Shown here: one piece after another, positions 33,779 to 41,367 of the stretch | How the letters are laid out: each line of letters starts with the position of its first letter | Position numbering within the stretch: position 1 is the first letter of the stretch | NCBI GenBank assembly: GCA_030272735.1 | Contig: JARXKL010000007.1 | Coordinates: 1-49,942 of the forward strand | DNA: 49,942 bases | Direction of reading: 5' to 3' | From: Patescibacteria group bacterium | GTDB lineage: Bacteria > Patescibacteriota > Saccharimonadia > Saccharimonadales > UBA4665 | Program-made: the position numbers and the translations under genes | Notes under the pieces: generated by a model | The model's input: only the letters and a program-made list of their open reading frames with translations | The model's database searches: none | What the model was told of the DNA's origin: nothing

Positions 33779-33845
33779 CCTAACCCACAGACGTTCTGTA
33801 ACCATTTTGTTACGCTTACCTCATTACTAACTGAGGAGTATCCGC

Positions 33846-34574
33846 ATGGCAGACAAGACCTATGACTTTTCCGGTATGAAAGCAATATTTTTTAATGGAA
33901 CTCTAGAAAGATCTCCAGCCCCTAGCCACACCGACCACCTTATTACGAGCAGCGCCGATATCATGGAAAAACATGGCGTCCATACCGAAGTAATACGTGT
34001 AATTGATCACGATATTGCAACCGGTGTGTATCCTGATATGCGCGAGCACGGCTGTACTACTGACGAGTGGCCTGACATTTACCAAAAAGTCTTAGCTGCC
34101 GACATTTTAGTAATAGCAGGCCCAATTTGGCTTGGCGACAACAGCAGCCAGACTAAAAAAGTCATAGAACGCTTGTATGCGTGCAGCAGTTTAGAAAACG
34201 ATAAAGGCCAGTACGCTTATTATGGACGGGCAGGCGGCTGCCTTATAACGGGTAACGAAGATGGCGTCAAACATTGCGCCATGAATATTCTGTATAGCCT
34301 GCAACATCTCGGGTATACTATTCCGCCCCAAGCCGATGCCGGTTGGATAGGCGAAGTCGGTCCCGGTCCAAGCTACGGTGATGAGCGCGATGATGGTACT
34401 AGAGAAGGCTTTGATAATGATTTCACCAATCGCAACCTAACATTCATGACCTGGAATTTATTGCATACAGCCAGCATGCTCAGAGACGCCGGCGGTGTAC
34501 CGGCGCACGGCAATCTGCGCGCCAAATGGGATGCTGGCGATCGATCCGATTATAGTAATCTCGAGCACCGCTAA
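33846..34574 (+). CDS. Flavodoxin-like/NADPH-dependent FMN reductase family protein
   Basis: 242-aa alpha/beta protein. The FMN phosphate-binding loop is seen as FFNGTLERSPAPSHTD and the flavin-contacting segment as VIAGPIWLGDNSSQTKKVIERL, typical of the NAD(P)H:quinone/FMN reductase fold. GRAGGCLITGNEDGVKH follows as in the family. It is probably a cytoplasmic redox enzyme; the electron acceptor is unknown. GAGGAG (33833-33838) lies 7 nt before ATG. The MBL-fold gene follows 12 bp downstream. Confidence 0.88.
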   Translation: MADKTYDFSGMKAIFFNGTLERSPAPSHTDHLITSSADIMEKHGVHTEVIRVIDHDIATGVYPDMREHGCTTDEWPDIYQKVLAADILVIAGPIWLGDNSSQTKKVIERLYACSSLENDKGQYAYYGRAGGCLITGNEDGVKHCAMNILYSLQHLGYTIPPQADAGWIGEVGPGPSYGDERDDGTREGFDNDFTNRNLTFMTWNLLHTASMLRDAGGVPAHGNLRAKWDAGDRSDYSNLEHR

Positions 34575-34586
34575 AGGAGGCCCTTG

Positions 34587-35225
34587 ATGAAAATAACCAA
34601 ATTTGTACATTCGTGTTTACTGGTAGAGATGCCCGCACCTACCAGTCGCACAGTGCTGTTCGACCCAGGAGCCATGAGCGTTGAAGCGCTTCCCATCGAG
34701 ACCTTAGAGTTTCTAGACGACATAATCATTACCCATGAGCACGGCGACCATATCCACGTGCCAACCGTAAAAGCACTCGTAAAAAAATTCCCAAATGTTC
34801 GCATAACTTCTACTAAAGCCGTAGTGGACCAGCTCAAAGCTGAGAATATAGCAGCAAATACAGCTGCGCCTGATGGTGTAACCTTTTTCGATGCACCCCA
34901 TGAGCACGTCGAGCCGCTCTTTCCGCTCCCCGAGCAAAAAGCAGTGCATTATCTCGATCTGCTAACCAATCCTGGCGATAGCCACAGTTTTGCCGAAACG
35001 AAGAAAGTGCTAGCGTTACCAATTACCGGTCCCTGGGGAAGTACCATCAAAGCGGTGAATTTAGCTCTCGAACTCAAACCACAATACATCATACCCATCC
35101 ACGACTGGCACTGGCGCGAAGAAGCGCGTCAGCAATTCTATAACAATTTAGAAGTTCTATTTAACAAATCAGATATTACGTTCCTGAAGATGCAGGCAGG
35201 TGAGCCGATTATGATTGAAATATAA
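34587..35225 (+). CDS. Metallo-beta-lactamase-fold hydrolase (UPF0173-like)
   Basis: 212 aa. The metal-binding motif reads THEHGDHIH (HxHxDH), with further histidines in DAPHEHVE, GDSHSF and PIHDWH. The compact start MKITKFVHSCLLVEM and short length resemble the UPF0173/UlaG-like branch, which acts on small metabolites. The likely lactone or phosphate-ester substrate is unknown. AAAGGAGG (34573-34580) lies 6 nt before ATG 34587, so the adjoining TTG 34584 is not needed as a start. Confidence 0.88.
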   Translation: MKITKFVHSCLLVEMPAPTSRTVLFDPGAMSVEALPIETLEFLDDIIITHEHGDHIHVPTVKALVKKFPNVRITSTKAVVDQLKAENIAANTAAPDGVTFFDAPHEHVEPLFPLPEQKAVHYLDLLTNPGDSHSFAETKKVLALPITGPWGSTIKAVNLALELKPQYIIPIHDWHWREEARQQFYNNLEVLFNKSDITFLKMQAGEPIMIEI

Positions 35226-35258
35226 ACGTAGCATAAGTCAATAATAAGCATAACAATA

Positions 35259-35287
35259 TTGACAAAACACACAATATTTGCTATACT
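35259..35287 (+). promoter_or_regulatory. Near-consensus promoter of small membrane protein gene
   Basis: TTGACA (35259-35264), 17-nt spacer, TATACT (35282-35287). The expected start near 35294 gives a 25-nt A-rich leader ending AAACAAAAAAACA before ATG 35319, without a Shine-Dalgarno. Confidence 0.8.
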
Positions 35288-35318
35288 CTTTATTAGGTTC
35301 AAATAAAACAAAAAAACA

Positions 35319-35597
35319 ATGCAAACACTAACTGAAGCCCTCAGCCAAAACCCTATGCAAAATATTGCAATGAACGCCGGTATAGTCTTAATGACTGTAG
35401 CAGCAACTATTGGTTTAGTTGAGATTCCTGAGCACCGAGAAACAAAAATAGCGGTAAGTACTCAGCCAGCATTTGTATTTGCAACCGAAATAGGGGGTGC
35501 AGATAGCGCCCAACGCCGCGAGCGTGACGATATCCACCCCCACCATATTAGCTATAGCGCGTTCCAACGCACCCCTGGAAGGACAGGGCACTTATAA
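35319..35597 (+). CDS. Small single-pass membrane protein, 92 aa
   Basis: Unknown. One hydrophobic helix at about 16-35 (IAMNAGIVLMTVAATIGLVEI), followed by a polar, His-rich tail (DDIHPHHISYSAFQR). No family recognised. It has the best promoter on the plus strand of the window and an A-rich leader, suggesting strong expression. The next small membrane protein also has its own consensus promoter only 10 bp after this stop. Confidence 0.55.
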   Translation: MQTLTEALSQNPMQNIAMNAGIVLMTVAATIGLVEIPEHRETKIAVSTQPAFVFATEIGGADSAQRRERDDIHPHHISYSAFQRTPGRTGHL

Positions 35598-35606
35598 GTA
35601 GTTTGC

Positions 35607-35635
35607 TTGACAAACATAAGCTTTTAAGATACAAT
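35607..35635 (+). promoter_or_regulatory. Near-consensus promoter of second small membrane protein gene
   Basis: TTGACA (35607-35612), 17-nt spacer, TACAAT (35630-35635). The -10 ends 6 nt before ATG 35642, so the start codon is at the expected +1: a predicted leaderless mRNA from a strong promoter. Confidence 0.8.
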
Positions 35636-35641
35636 ACAGTT

Positions 35642-35950
35642 ATGAGTAAATATAATCATTTTGAGGACCTTAACGACCTGACACCTCGCTCTGAGCTAAA
35701 TGCTCGTCGACAGGAAGCAAGTCAGCGCAAAGGGCGCAATAAAGTTATCCGTGGCATTGCAGTAACTGCAGTTACCGGTTTAGTTGCATTCGGTGCTCTT
35801 GATAAGATAACTGAACAAGAACAGAACAGAGAACAGACTACCGTTGAAATGAGTGCACCAGTTGTACGAGGTATTGAGCAGAATATAGCAGAGCATTATG
35901 CCGGCGAAGCTCGTGTGAAAGCTTTAGAGCAGCAGCACCAAGATAAGTAA
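35642..35950 (+). CDS. Small single-pass membrane protein, 102 aa
   Basis: Unknown. A polar N-terminus (MSKYNHFEDLNDLTPRSEL) and a basic patch precede one helix at about 37-54 (GIAVTAVTGLVAFGALDKI), then a charged helical tail rich in Glu and Gln. Start ATG 35642 is chosen over the upstream in-frame TTG 35603, which would lie before the promoter. A good terminator follows, so this is a monocistronic unit just upstream of the dcw cluster. Confidence 0.6.
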   Translation: MSKYNHFEDLNDLTPRSELNARRQEASQRKGRNKVIRGIAVTAVTGLVAFGALDKITEQEQNREQTTVEMSAPVVRGIEQNIAEHYAGEARVKALEQQHQDK

Positions 35951-35959
35951 AAACTGTTC

Positions 35960-36005
35960 AATAGTGCTATGTACGGTAAAGTAACCGCTATATAGCACTA
36001 TTTTT
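35960..36005 (+). terminator. Intrinsic terminator before mraZ
   Basis: 11-bp stem AATAGTGCTAT / ATAGCACTATT (35960-35970, 35992-36002) with an inner CGGT/ACCG stem, followed by a T tract to 36005. It separates the small membrane protein gene from the dcw cluster. Confidence 0.85.
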
Positions 36006-36023
36006 ATGCCAAAAAATAGAGTG

Positions 36024-36032
36024 TGTGGATAA
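36024..36032 (+). promoter_or_regulatory. DnaA-box-like 9-mer upstream of mraZ
   Basis: TGTGGATAA, the exact complement of the consensus TTATCCACA. An identical copy lies at 44925-44933, after the last dcw gene; the two share TGTGGATAAGT. Confidence 0.45.
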
Positions 36033-36075
36033 GTGGTGTCAGAAATACCACTAATTATCTGTATTGTGTATTGCA

Positions 36076-36118
36076 GGGGGTGATGGTGGGTAGTACACTC
36101 ATGAGCAGTGGGTATTAT
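36076..36118 (+). promoter_or_regulatory. Putative MraZ operator and mraZ promoter
   Basis: Three G-rich direct repeats: GGGGGT (36076-36081), GTGGGT (36086-36091) and GTGGGT (36108-36113), spaced 10 and 22 bp, about whole helical turns. MraZ is known in E. coli to bind TGGG-type direct repeats with 10-bp periodicity upstream of its own gene. The third repeat touches a TATTAT -10-like hexamer (36113-36118), so binding would block the promoter. Confidence 0.5.
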
Positions 36119-36184
36119 TGGTACGGACAAACAAGCGTACTATCACAAAACAAAAACCACTAAGTAGTAAAAACAAGGGTATCG

Positions 36185-36550
36185 ATGGCCACGGTAGACT
36201 ACTTCGAACGAAAACTAGACGATAAGCGGCGGTTAACCATACCACCGGAACTTCGTGATACGTTTGCGAGCGGAGCAGTAATCACTAGAGGCTTCGGCAA
36301 ATATCTGCACCTTTATCCAAAAGATGTGTGGAATAATTTAGTCGAACCAAGGCTGGAAGGCGATATCCTCGACGAGCGCATAGCAGATCTCAACGTCCAG
36401 TTTAGGATGGGAAAGATCGAAGATCGCCCGGATGGCAAACAAGGACGGATCACCGTAGAGCAACATTTGCTCGACTATGCTGGCATCAGCAGGGACGTGA
36501 TCGCAGTCGGCGTTGGCCGCTACTGGCGACTTATGGCCCCTGAAGCCTAA
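36185..36550 (+). CDS. mraZ: Transcriptional regulator / division cluster protein MraZ
   Basis: 121-aa AbrB-like double-domain protein. Two copies of the swapped-hairpin fold are visible: first FERKLDDKRRLTIPPELRD (about 8-26), then DGKQGRITVEQHLLDYAGI (about 82-100). MraZ represses the dcw operon in E. coli by binding repeats upstream of mraZ. Length is a little under the usual 140-150 aa. AAGGG (36175-36179) lies 5 nt before ATG. It is the first gene of a dcw cluster that continues to 44724. Confidence 0.93.
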   Translation: MATVDYFERKLDDKRRLTIPPELRDTFASGAVITRGFGKYLHLYPKDVWNNLVEPRLEGDILDERIADLNVQFRMGKIEDRPDGKQGRITVEQHLLDYAGISRDVIAVGVGRYWRLMAPEA

Positions 36551-36883
36551 AGCTATAGTCCTAACGTTCATTAACAATTCAAAACAAACACAAAGCCCGA
36601 ATAGTATAAACAAAACGAGTTTACCTATTCGGCAATCAACAAGTGGAAAATTATAGAAAACCACTCAAAAAAATCTCGCACCTTTTCTAAAACACCTCCC
36701 AAAACTCCACCTCACACATAAGTCTCTCAAACGTTCATTGGCAAACTGTATTCTTACAAGAACTGATGAACAAACAAAAACAAAAACGGTAACGAAACAA
36801 AAACAAAACGTTGATTGCTGATTAGGTGACCTTGCAAAACAAAAACAAATACAAAAACAAAAAAGCTTCATTTCCAAACGGGA
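36551..36883. other. mraZ-rsmH intergenic leader rich in CAAAAAC motifs
   Basis: 333 bp without a supported gene. It holds several A/C-rich runs of the CAAAAAC type (about 36580-36615, 36770-36808 and 36835-36865) and a 10-bp direct repeat AACGTTCATT (36563-36572, 36730-36739). A short ORF of 8 codons (ATG 36766, MNKQKQKR) is encoded by one run. TTGGCA at 36738-36743 lacks a matching -10. I see no tRNA or stable hairpin. Confidence 0.6.
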
Positions 36884-37804
36884 ATGAAATACAGGACCGC
36901 AAGTCGCATGCACCAAAACAAAAACCAAAATATATATAAACAGCACGTGCCAGTGTTGCTGAACGAAGTGCTGCAGTACTTTGACCCGAAGCCAGGAGAG
37001 TCTTATCTCGATCTGACGGCCGGTTACGCAGGACACGCGGAAGCAATAACGGAACGGACTGGAAGCCTCACTTCTACAACATTAGTTGATCGCGATAGTA
37101 ATGCGATAGCTGTGCTGAAAGAAACCTACGGTGACACAGGGCCTACTCTGTTGCACACCGATTTTCTGCACGCCAGCGAACAATTACTCAGCGAGGGTAA
37201 ACGCTTTGATATGATATTGGCCGATTTGGGCGTATCGTCACCGCACTTAAACGAGGATACCCGTGGTTTCTCGCTACAAGGACAGGGTCCACTCGATATG
37301 CGTATGGATCAGGAGCAGTCAATAACCGCTGCAACTATTCTCAATACGTATAAAGAACAAGACCTAGCCGACCTACTGAAAAGGTATGGGGAAGAGCCCA
37401 AAGCTCGTCAGATCGCCGCTGGCATAGTCCAAGCGCGGCCACTGACTAACGCTTCCGAGCTTGCCACCATTGCCTCATCAGCCTGGCCCGGCCATAGTCG
37501 AGTCCACCCGGCAACAAGAACATTTCAAGCTATCCGCATCGCCGTGAACGACGAATTAGGATTGTTAGAAAAATCTTTGCCACTCTGGATGAAACTACTG
37601 AATCCTGGCGGGCGTCTCGCAGTCATTAGTTTCCATAGTCTGGAAGACCGTATCGTAAAACGGGCTTTTAAGGAAGCATGTGGCAGCGGATATGACGCTG
37701 AGCTTGTCGAGCTCACAAAACGACCCGTTACGGCGTCCTCAAACGAAATAGTCACTAATCCGCGAGCCCGAAGCGCAAAGCTAAGGGTAAGCCAGCGAAA
37801 ATAA
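36884..37804 (+). CDS. rsmH: 16S rRNA (cytosine-1402-N4)-methyltransferase RsmH
   Basis: Methylates C1402 of 16S rRNA. Family text: HVPVLLNEVLQYFDP, SAM motif YLDLTAGYAGHAEAI, FDMILADLGVSSPHLNEDTRGFS, GPLDMRMD, HPATRTFQAIRIAVNDELG and the end region RLAVISFHSLEDRIVKRAF. 306 aa is normal. The start is uncertain: ATG 36884 gives MKYRTASR, while ATG 36908 gives MHQNKNQNIYKQHVPVLL, closer to the usual distance before HVPVLL. The first codons themselves come from a CAAAAAC-type stretch. Confidence 0.95.
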   Translation: MKYRTASRMHQNKNQNIYKQHVPVLLNEVLQYFDPKPGESYLDLTAGYAGHAEAITERTGSLTSTTLVDRDSNAIAVLKETYGDTGPTLLHTDFLHASEQLLSEGKRFDMILADLGVSSPHLNEDTRGFSLQGQGPLDMRMDQEQSITAATILNTYKEQDLADLLKRYGEEPKARQIAAGIVQARPLTNASELATIASSAWPGHSRVHPATRTFQAIRIAVNDELGLLEKSLPLWMKLLNPGGRLAVISFHSLEDRIVKRAFKEACGSGYDAELVELTKRPVTASSNEIVTNPRARSAKLRVSQRK

Positions 37805-37824
37805 AAATATAGAAAGGGAACTGC

Positions 37825-37884
37825 ATGCCAATCCAGGTCAAAAGCAACTCCCGCGCTTACAAGATTCACGTCAAAGTAGTCTAG
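37825..37884 (+). CDS. 19-codon small ORF between rsmH and ftsL
   Basis: Reads MPIQVKSNSRAYKIHVKVV, a basic peptide with alternating residues. AAGGGA at 37814-37819 lies 5 nt before the ATG, one of the better Shine-Dalgarno sequences in the cluster. It is followed at once by two hairpins and then the ftsL leader. It could be a leader peptide or a real micro-protein; I do not recognise it. Confidence 0.45.
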   Translation: MPIQVKSNSRAYKIHVKVV

Positions 37885-37893
37885 TAACGCAGT

Positions 37894-37921
37894 GGCCCGG
37901 TAAGGGAAACCAAACCGGGCC
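37894..37921 (+). promoter_or_regulatory. GC-rich hairpin after the small ORF
   Basis: Perfect 8-bp stem GGCCCGGT / ACCGGGCC (37894-37901, 37914-37921) with a 12-nt purine-rich loop. No T run follows, so it is not a standard terminator; an attenuator or RNA-stabilising role is possible. Confidence 0.6.
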
Positions 37922-37927
37922 TACCAA

Positions 37928-37944
37928 GCACTTTTTAAAGGTGC
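37928..37944 (+). promoter_or_regulatory. Second hairpin upstream of ftsL
   Basis: 7-bp stem GCACTTT / AAGGTGC-type (37928-37934 with 37938-37944, one G-U pair), 3-nt loop, followed by an A run rather than T. Confidence 0.45.
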
Positions 37945-37983
37945 AAAAAAATCCTCACAAACATAAAAACAAAAAGATAACGC

Positions 37984-38331
37984 ATGACATACTCTAGTAG
38001 TTTAAGCATGAACCGAACCCGTTACGGCGGCCGAAATCAGAACTCGGTCAGTTTCCGCACGCAAGCTCGCGTGTTGGGTCCGGTCAGCAACACAATTATC
38101 CTTATCGTACTCGCATGTCTGCTTGGCTTAATCTACCTCACGCAAGTTACTAAGACCAATGCATACGGCTACCAGATCAACGGCTTGCAGCAGCAACAAT
38201 CAAAGCTGCAAACAGAGCATGATGATCTCGAAGTCGCATCTGCACGATTGCAATCACTCGCACGGTCTCAGAATTCATCTGTTGCCAAGGGCATGGTTTC
38301 TGTCGCTCCATCTGCTACGGTTCAGAACTAA
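37984..38331 (+). CDS. ftsL: FtsL/DivIC-like division protein
   Basis: 115-aa bitopic protein: cytoplasmic N-terminus about 1-32 rich in Arg and Ser, one membrane helix about 33-56 (VSNTIILIVLACLLGLIYLT), then a coiled coil (YQINGLQQQQSKLQTEHDDLEVASARLQSLAR). The architecture and the place between rsmH and the class B PBP gene identify it as FtsL or a related initiator of septation; sequence identity in this family is low. The leader is A-rich (ACATAAAAACAAAAAGATAACGC) without a Shine-Dalgarno. Confidence 0.8.
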   Translation: MTYSSSLSMNRTRYGGRNQNSVSFRTQARVLGPVSNTIILIVLACLLGLIYLTQVTKTNAYGYQINGLQQQQSKLQTEHDDLEVASARLQSLARSQNSSVAKGMVSVAPSATVQN

Positions 38332-38469
38332 ACACAAACTACCTACTGTATTTGAAACAGGGGAACGTGCTCGCCATGTCTTCGCACTGTTCAGCCTTAA
38401 GACGTTTCAGCAGGTAACACATGGGTTGACTGAAGTAGTGGCTGAATGGGCTGTAGCTGTACTTTGTAG

Positions 38470-38475
38470 TATAAT
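38470..38475 (+). promoter_or_regulatory. -10 element of the class B PBP gene
   Basis: TATAAT; the expected start near 38482 would give a leader of about 7 nt before ATG 38489. Confidence 0.4.
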
Positions 38476-38488
38476 AAGCGTTAGAAAC

Positions 38489-40261
38489 ATGCAAAACACA
38501 AACATCGTAAACAGTACTGCGCAAGCGGTTAAGCGGGTCCGGCTATGGTACGGATTATTGCTTGTGGTTGTGGCAATATTTGGCGTACGTTTGTTTTATG
38601 TGCAGATTATTCGATATGACCACTACAAAGTTGCAGCACTCAGCGATCAACTGAAGCAGTACGAAATCCCTGCGAGCAGGGGTAATATTCAGGCACACAA
38701 CGGCGCGAGCACGCTGCCAATTGTACTCAACCAGCAGCTTTTTACACTCTATGGCGATCCGGTGTATATCAAAAAGCCACAAGAAGTAGCCGACAAAATT
38801 GTGCCAATCATAGGAGGGAATGCCGCGCAGTACCTGAAGCAGCTCAAACAGAAAGACACGCGCTACGTGATTCTCGGCAAAAAGCTCACTAATGAGCAGC
38901 AGAAAAAGATAGCCGCGTTAAAAGTTCCGGGGCTCGGCACACAGGCTCAAAACTATCGAACTTATCCGCAAAACAGTTTGGCAGCGCAAGTCCTTGGTTT
39001 TGTGAATGATGAAGGTGCTGGCAAATACGGCATTGAGCAAGCACTGAATGCGGAGCTGAAAGGGAAGCCTGGTTTGCTAAAGGCAATCACAGACGTAAAT
39101 GGTGTGCCGTTGGCGGCTAGTAAAGATAATATTCAACAAGCACCAGTCGAGGGGAAGGACGTTTTACTTACTCTTGATTTGGCTATGCAGCAGCAAACAG
39201 AAAGCGTCCTGGCTGATGCAGTTAAGAGCACCCGTGCGTCTGGTGCAAGTGCAGTAATACTCGATCCGCGTGACGGTTCTATTAAAGCAATGGCCAATGT
39301 GCCCACGTATGATCCGTCCAAATATTTCAATGTTGAAGATGGCAAGTTATTTGGTAATGCAGCCGTTTCGGAACCGATAGAAATTGGCTCGATCATGAAA
39401 CCTTTAACAACTGCAGCAGCGATTGATCAAGGAGTTATCGCGCCTTCTACAAGCTATTACGATCCCGCATCGTGGCTCGTTGACGGCTTTAGAATCACCA
39501 ATATCGAAGAAGACGGCGGCGCGGGCACACGCAATATTGCTGATGTCCTTAACTTATCTTTAAACACCGGTGCAACTTGGGAACTTATGCAAATGGGCAG
39601 CGGAAAAATAAATGCAAAAGCCCGCGAAGCGTGGCACAGCTACATGGTCGATCATTATTATTTTGGGAGAACTACGGGCGTTGAGCAGGGATTCGAAGCG
39701 GAGGGCTATGTTCCGCCGCCAGCCGATAATGACGCGGGAATTAATCTTACTTATGCAAATACTACATTTGGTCAGGCTATGACGGCCACACCCGTTCAAG
39801 TTGCAGCGGCCTACGCTTCTATGGTAAACGGCGGGACAATGTACAAGCCGCATATTTTAGAAGGAACAATTGACGGCGCTGGCAAAAAAATAGTAAACAA
39901 ACCAAAAGTGCTTAAACAGGGAGTAGTGTCTCCGAAAACGTCAGCTGCGATGCTACCGCTAATGCAGAATGTGGTTGCCAAGCACCATTTTAATCCGGAT
40001 TTTGACTACACTGCATACACAGTTGGCGGCAAGACTGGCACCGCACAAATCGCGAAACCTGGCGGCGGCTATTATGCCGATAAGTTCAACGGTACTTATG
40101 CCGGTTTCGTCGGTGGCGACGAAGCACAGTACGTGATAGTCGTGTTTGTCGATAAACCAACCAATGGTGGCTACGCTGGGACTGCCGCCGCTCAGCCAGT
40201 ATTTGGCAAGCTAGCCCACATGTTAATAAACGATTCGTATGTGATGCCAAAGAAACAGTAA
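38489..40261 (+). CDS. ftsI: Class B penicillin-binding protein (FtsI/PBP2-like transpeptidase)
   Basis: Crosslinks septal peptidoglycan with FtsW. From ATG 38489 (590 aa): one membrane helix about 19-41, pedestal domain with the ASRGNI segment (62-67), and the transpeptidase domain. Active-site motifs: SIMK (301-304), SLN (357-359), and KTGT (515-518). The position beside ftsL, mraY and ftsW indicates FtsI rather than an elongation PBP2. No PASTA domains. The in-frame region upstream of 38489 overlaps ftsL and is not used. Confidence 0.93.
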   Translation: MQNTNIVNSTAQAVKRVRLWYGLLLVVVAIFGVRLFYVQIIRYDHYKVAALSDQLKQYEIPASRGNIQAHNGASTLPIVLNQQLFTLYGDPVYIKKPQEVADKIVPIIGGNAAQYLKQLKQKDTRYVILGKKLTNEQQKKIAALKVPGLGTQAQNYRTYPQNSLAAQVLGFVNDEGAGKYGIEQALNAELKGKPGLLKAITDVNGVPLAASKDNIQQAPVEGKDVLLTLDLAMQQQTESVLADAVKSTRASGASAVILDPRDGSIKAMANVPTYDPSKYFNVEDGKLFGNAAVSEPIEIGSIMKPLTTAAAIDQGVIAPSTSYYDPASWLVDGFRITNIEEDGGAGTRNIADVLNLSLNTGATWELMQMGSGKINAKAREAWHSYMVDHYYFGRTTGVEQGFEAEGYVPPPADNDAGINLTYANTTFGQAMTATPVQVAAAYASMVNGGTMYKPHILEGTIDGAGKKIVNKPKVLKQGVVSPKTSAAMLPLMQNVVAKHHFNPDFDYTAYTVGGKTGTAQIAKPGGGYYADKFNGTYAGFVGGDEAQYVIVVFVDKPTNGGYAGTAAAQPVFGKLAHMLINDSYVMPKKQ

Positions 40262-40277
40262 ACACTAATAATAATGC

Positions 40278-40283
40278 TATAAT
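40278..40283 (+). promoter_or_regulatory. -10 element of mraY
   Basis: TATAAT in the 39-bp gap between ftsI and mraY; the leader would be about 11 nt. Confidence 0.4.
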
Positions 40284-40300
40284 TAACGAAAATATATACT

Positions 40301-41335
40301 ATGAACACACTGTACATTGCCATAACTACCGATAAGCTGATCCAGATGCTCGCACTGGGATTTTTGAGCTTTATTCTGAGCATGTTACTGACCCCAATTT
40401 ATACAAATGTTGCTTACAAACAAGAGTGGTGGAAGCGCCAACGTACCGATGCGTGGTCTGGTGGTAAGGCTACCGTCTACGCGCAACTTCATGCTGCCAA
40501 GCACAAACGCAACATTCCAACTATGGCCGGACTCATCTTTATTACCTCTATCGCGACTGTCACGTTATTCAATTTGCATCGCAGCGAAACCTGGTTGCCG
40601 CTTGCCGGCCTGCTAGCCGCAGGAGTGATTGGTCTTGTTGATGATGCTATGAATGTCCGCAGTACCGGCGGAGTAGCGGGGATGACCGCTCGCGTAAAGT
40701 TTAGCCTGTATAGCTTTATATTACTGCTCGGTGGCTGGTGGTTTTACGCGAAACTCGGGGTTAATTCAATTTTTATTCCTGGTGTTGGCCACTGGCATAT
40801 TGGCATACTCACGATTCTTGTTTTTTGGCTCGTCGTTACGGCAACTGCAAACTCGGTCAATATTACGGACGGGCTTGACGGGTTAGCGGGCGGCCTCCTA
40901 ACATCGTCCTTTACAGCGTACGCAGTTATTTGCGTCGTAGAAGGCAAATTTGCATTGGCCGGTTTCTGCTTAACGGTCATTGGCGCGCTGCTTAGTTATA
41001 CGTGGTTTAACATTTATCCGGCACGTTTCTTGATGGGGGACGTCGGCTCATTTGCATTAGGTACGGCGCTGGGTATTATAGCCCTCCAAACAGACACCAT
41101 TTATGTGCTGCCGATTATTGGCGCAGTATACGTTATGGAAACGGGCTCAGTTATTATCAACCGATTATCGCGCAAGCTTCGTAACGGTAAAAAGGTATTT
41201 ATGTCATCACCAATACACCATCACTTTGAAGCAATCGGTTGGCCCGAAACGAAAGTCACTATGCGTTTTTGGATTCTTGGACAAGTGTCTGGCGTCTTTG
41301 GACTCTTAGTTTTTCTTTTAGGAAGGCAAAGCTAA
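40301..41335 (+). CDS. mraY: Phospho-N-acetylmuramoyl-pentapeptide-transferase MraY
   Basis: Makes lipid I from UDP-MurNAc-pentapeptide and undecaprenyl phosphate at the inner membrane. About ten helices. Conserved polar loops: TMAGLIFI, GLVDDAMNV (Asp pair), NSVNITDGLDGLAGG, RFLMGDVGSFALG and SPIHHHFEAIGWPE (His loop). 344 aa is normal. It lies between ftsI and ftsW as in many dcw clusters, but murE, murF and murD are not present here. Confidence 0.97.
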   Translation: MNTLYIAITTDKLIQMLALGFLSFILSMLLTPIYTNVAYKQEWWKRQRTDAWSGGKATVYAQLHAAKHKRNIPTMAGLIFITSIATVTLFNLHRSETWLPLAGLLAAGVIGLVDDAMNVRSTGGVAGMTARVKFSLYSFILLLGGWWFYAKLGVNSIFIPGVGHWHIGILTILVFWLVVTATANSVNITDGLDGLAGGLLTSSFTAYAVICVVEGKFALAGFCLTVIGALLSYTWFNIYPARFLMGDVGSFALGTALGIIALQTDTIYVLPIIGAVYVMETGSVIINRLSRKLRNGKKVFMSSPIHHHFEAIGWPETKVTMRFWILGQVSGVFGLLVFLLGRQS

Positions 41336-41367
41336 CTGGCGTACTCGCCGGGTAGTGGGCAAAAAGT

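Noticed and set aside
35226-36184. Chromosome origin suggested by a DnaA box
   Set aside because: Only a single box, and dnaA, dnaN and rpmH are not nearby.
36770-36865. Regular A-rich repeats resembling a small CRISPR array
   Set aside because: Units are short, of variable length and without unique spacers; they are low-complexity A/C runs and no cas genes are near.
36665-37046. Minus-strand ORFs with Phe/Cys/Val-rich repeats
   Set aside because: They are the complement of the CAAAAAC-rich leader and rsmH start; composition explains the open frame.
38159-38488. N-terminal extension of the class B PBP reading frame
   Set aside because: It overlaps ftsL in another frame and encodes low-complexity sequence; the membrane helix starts just after ATG 38489.
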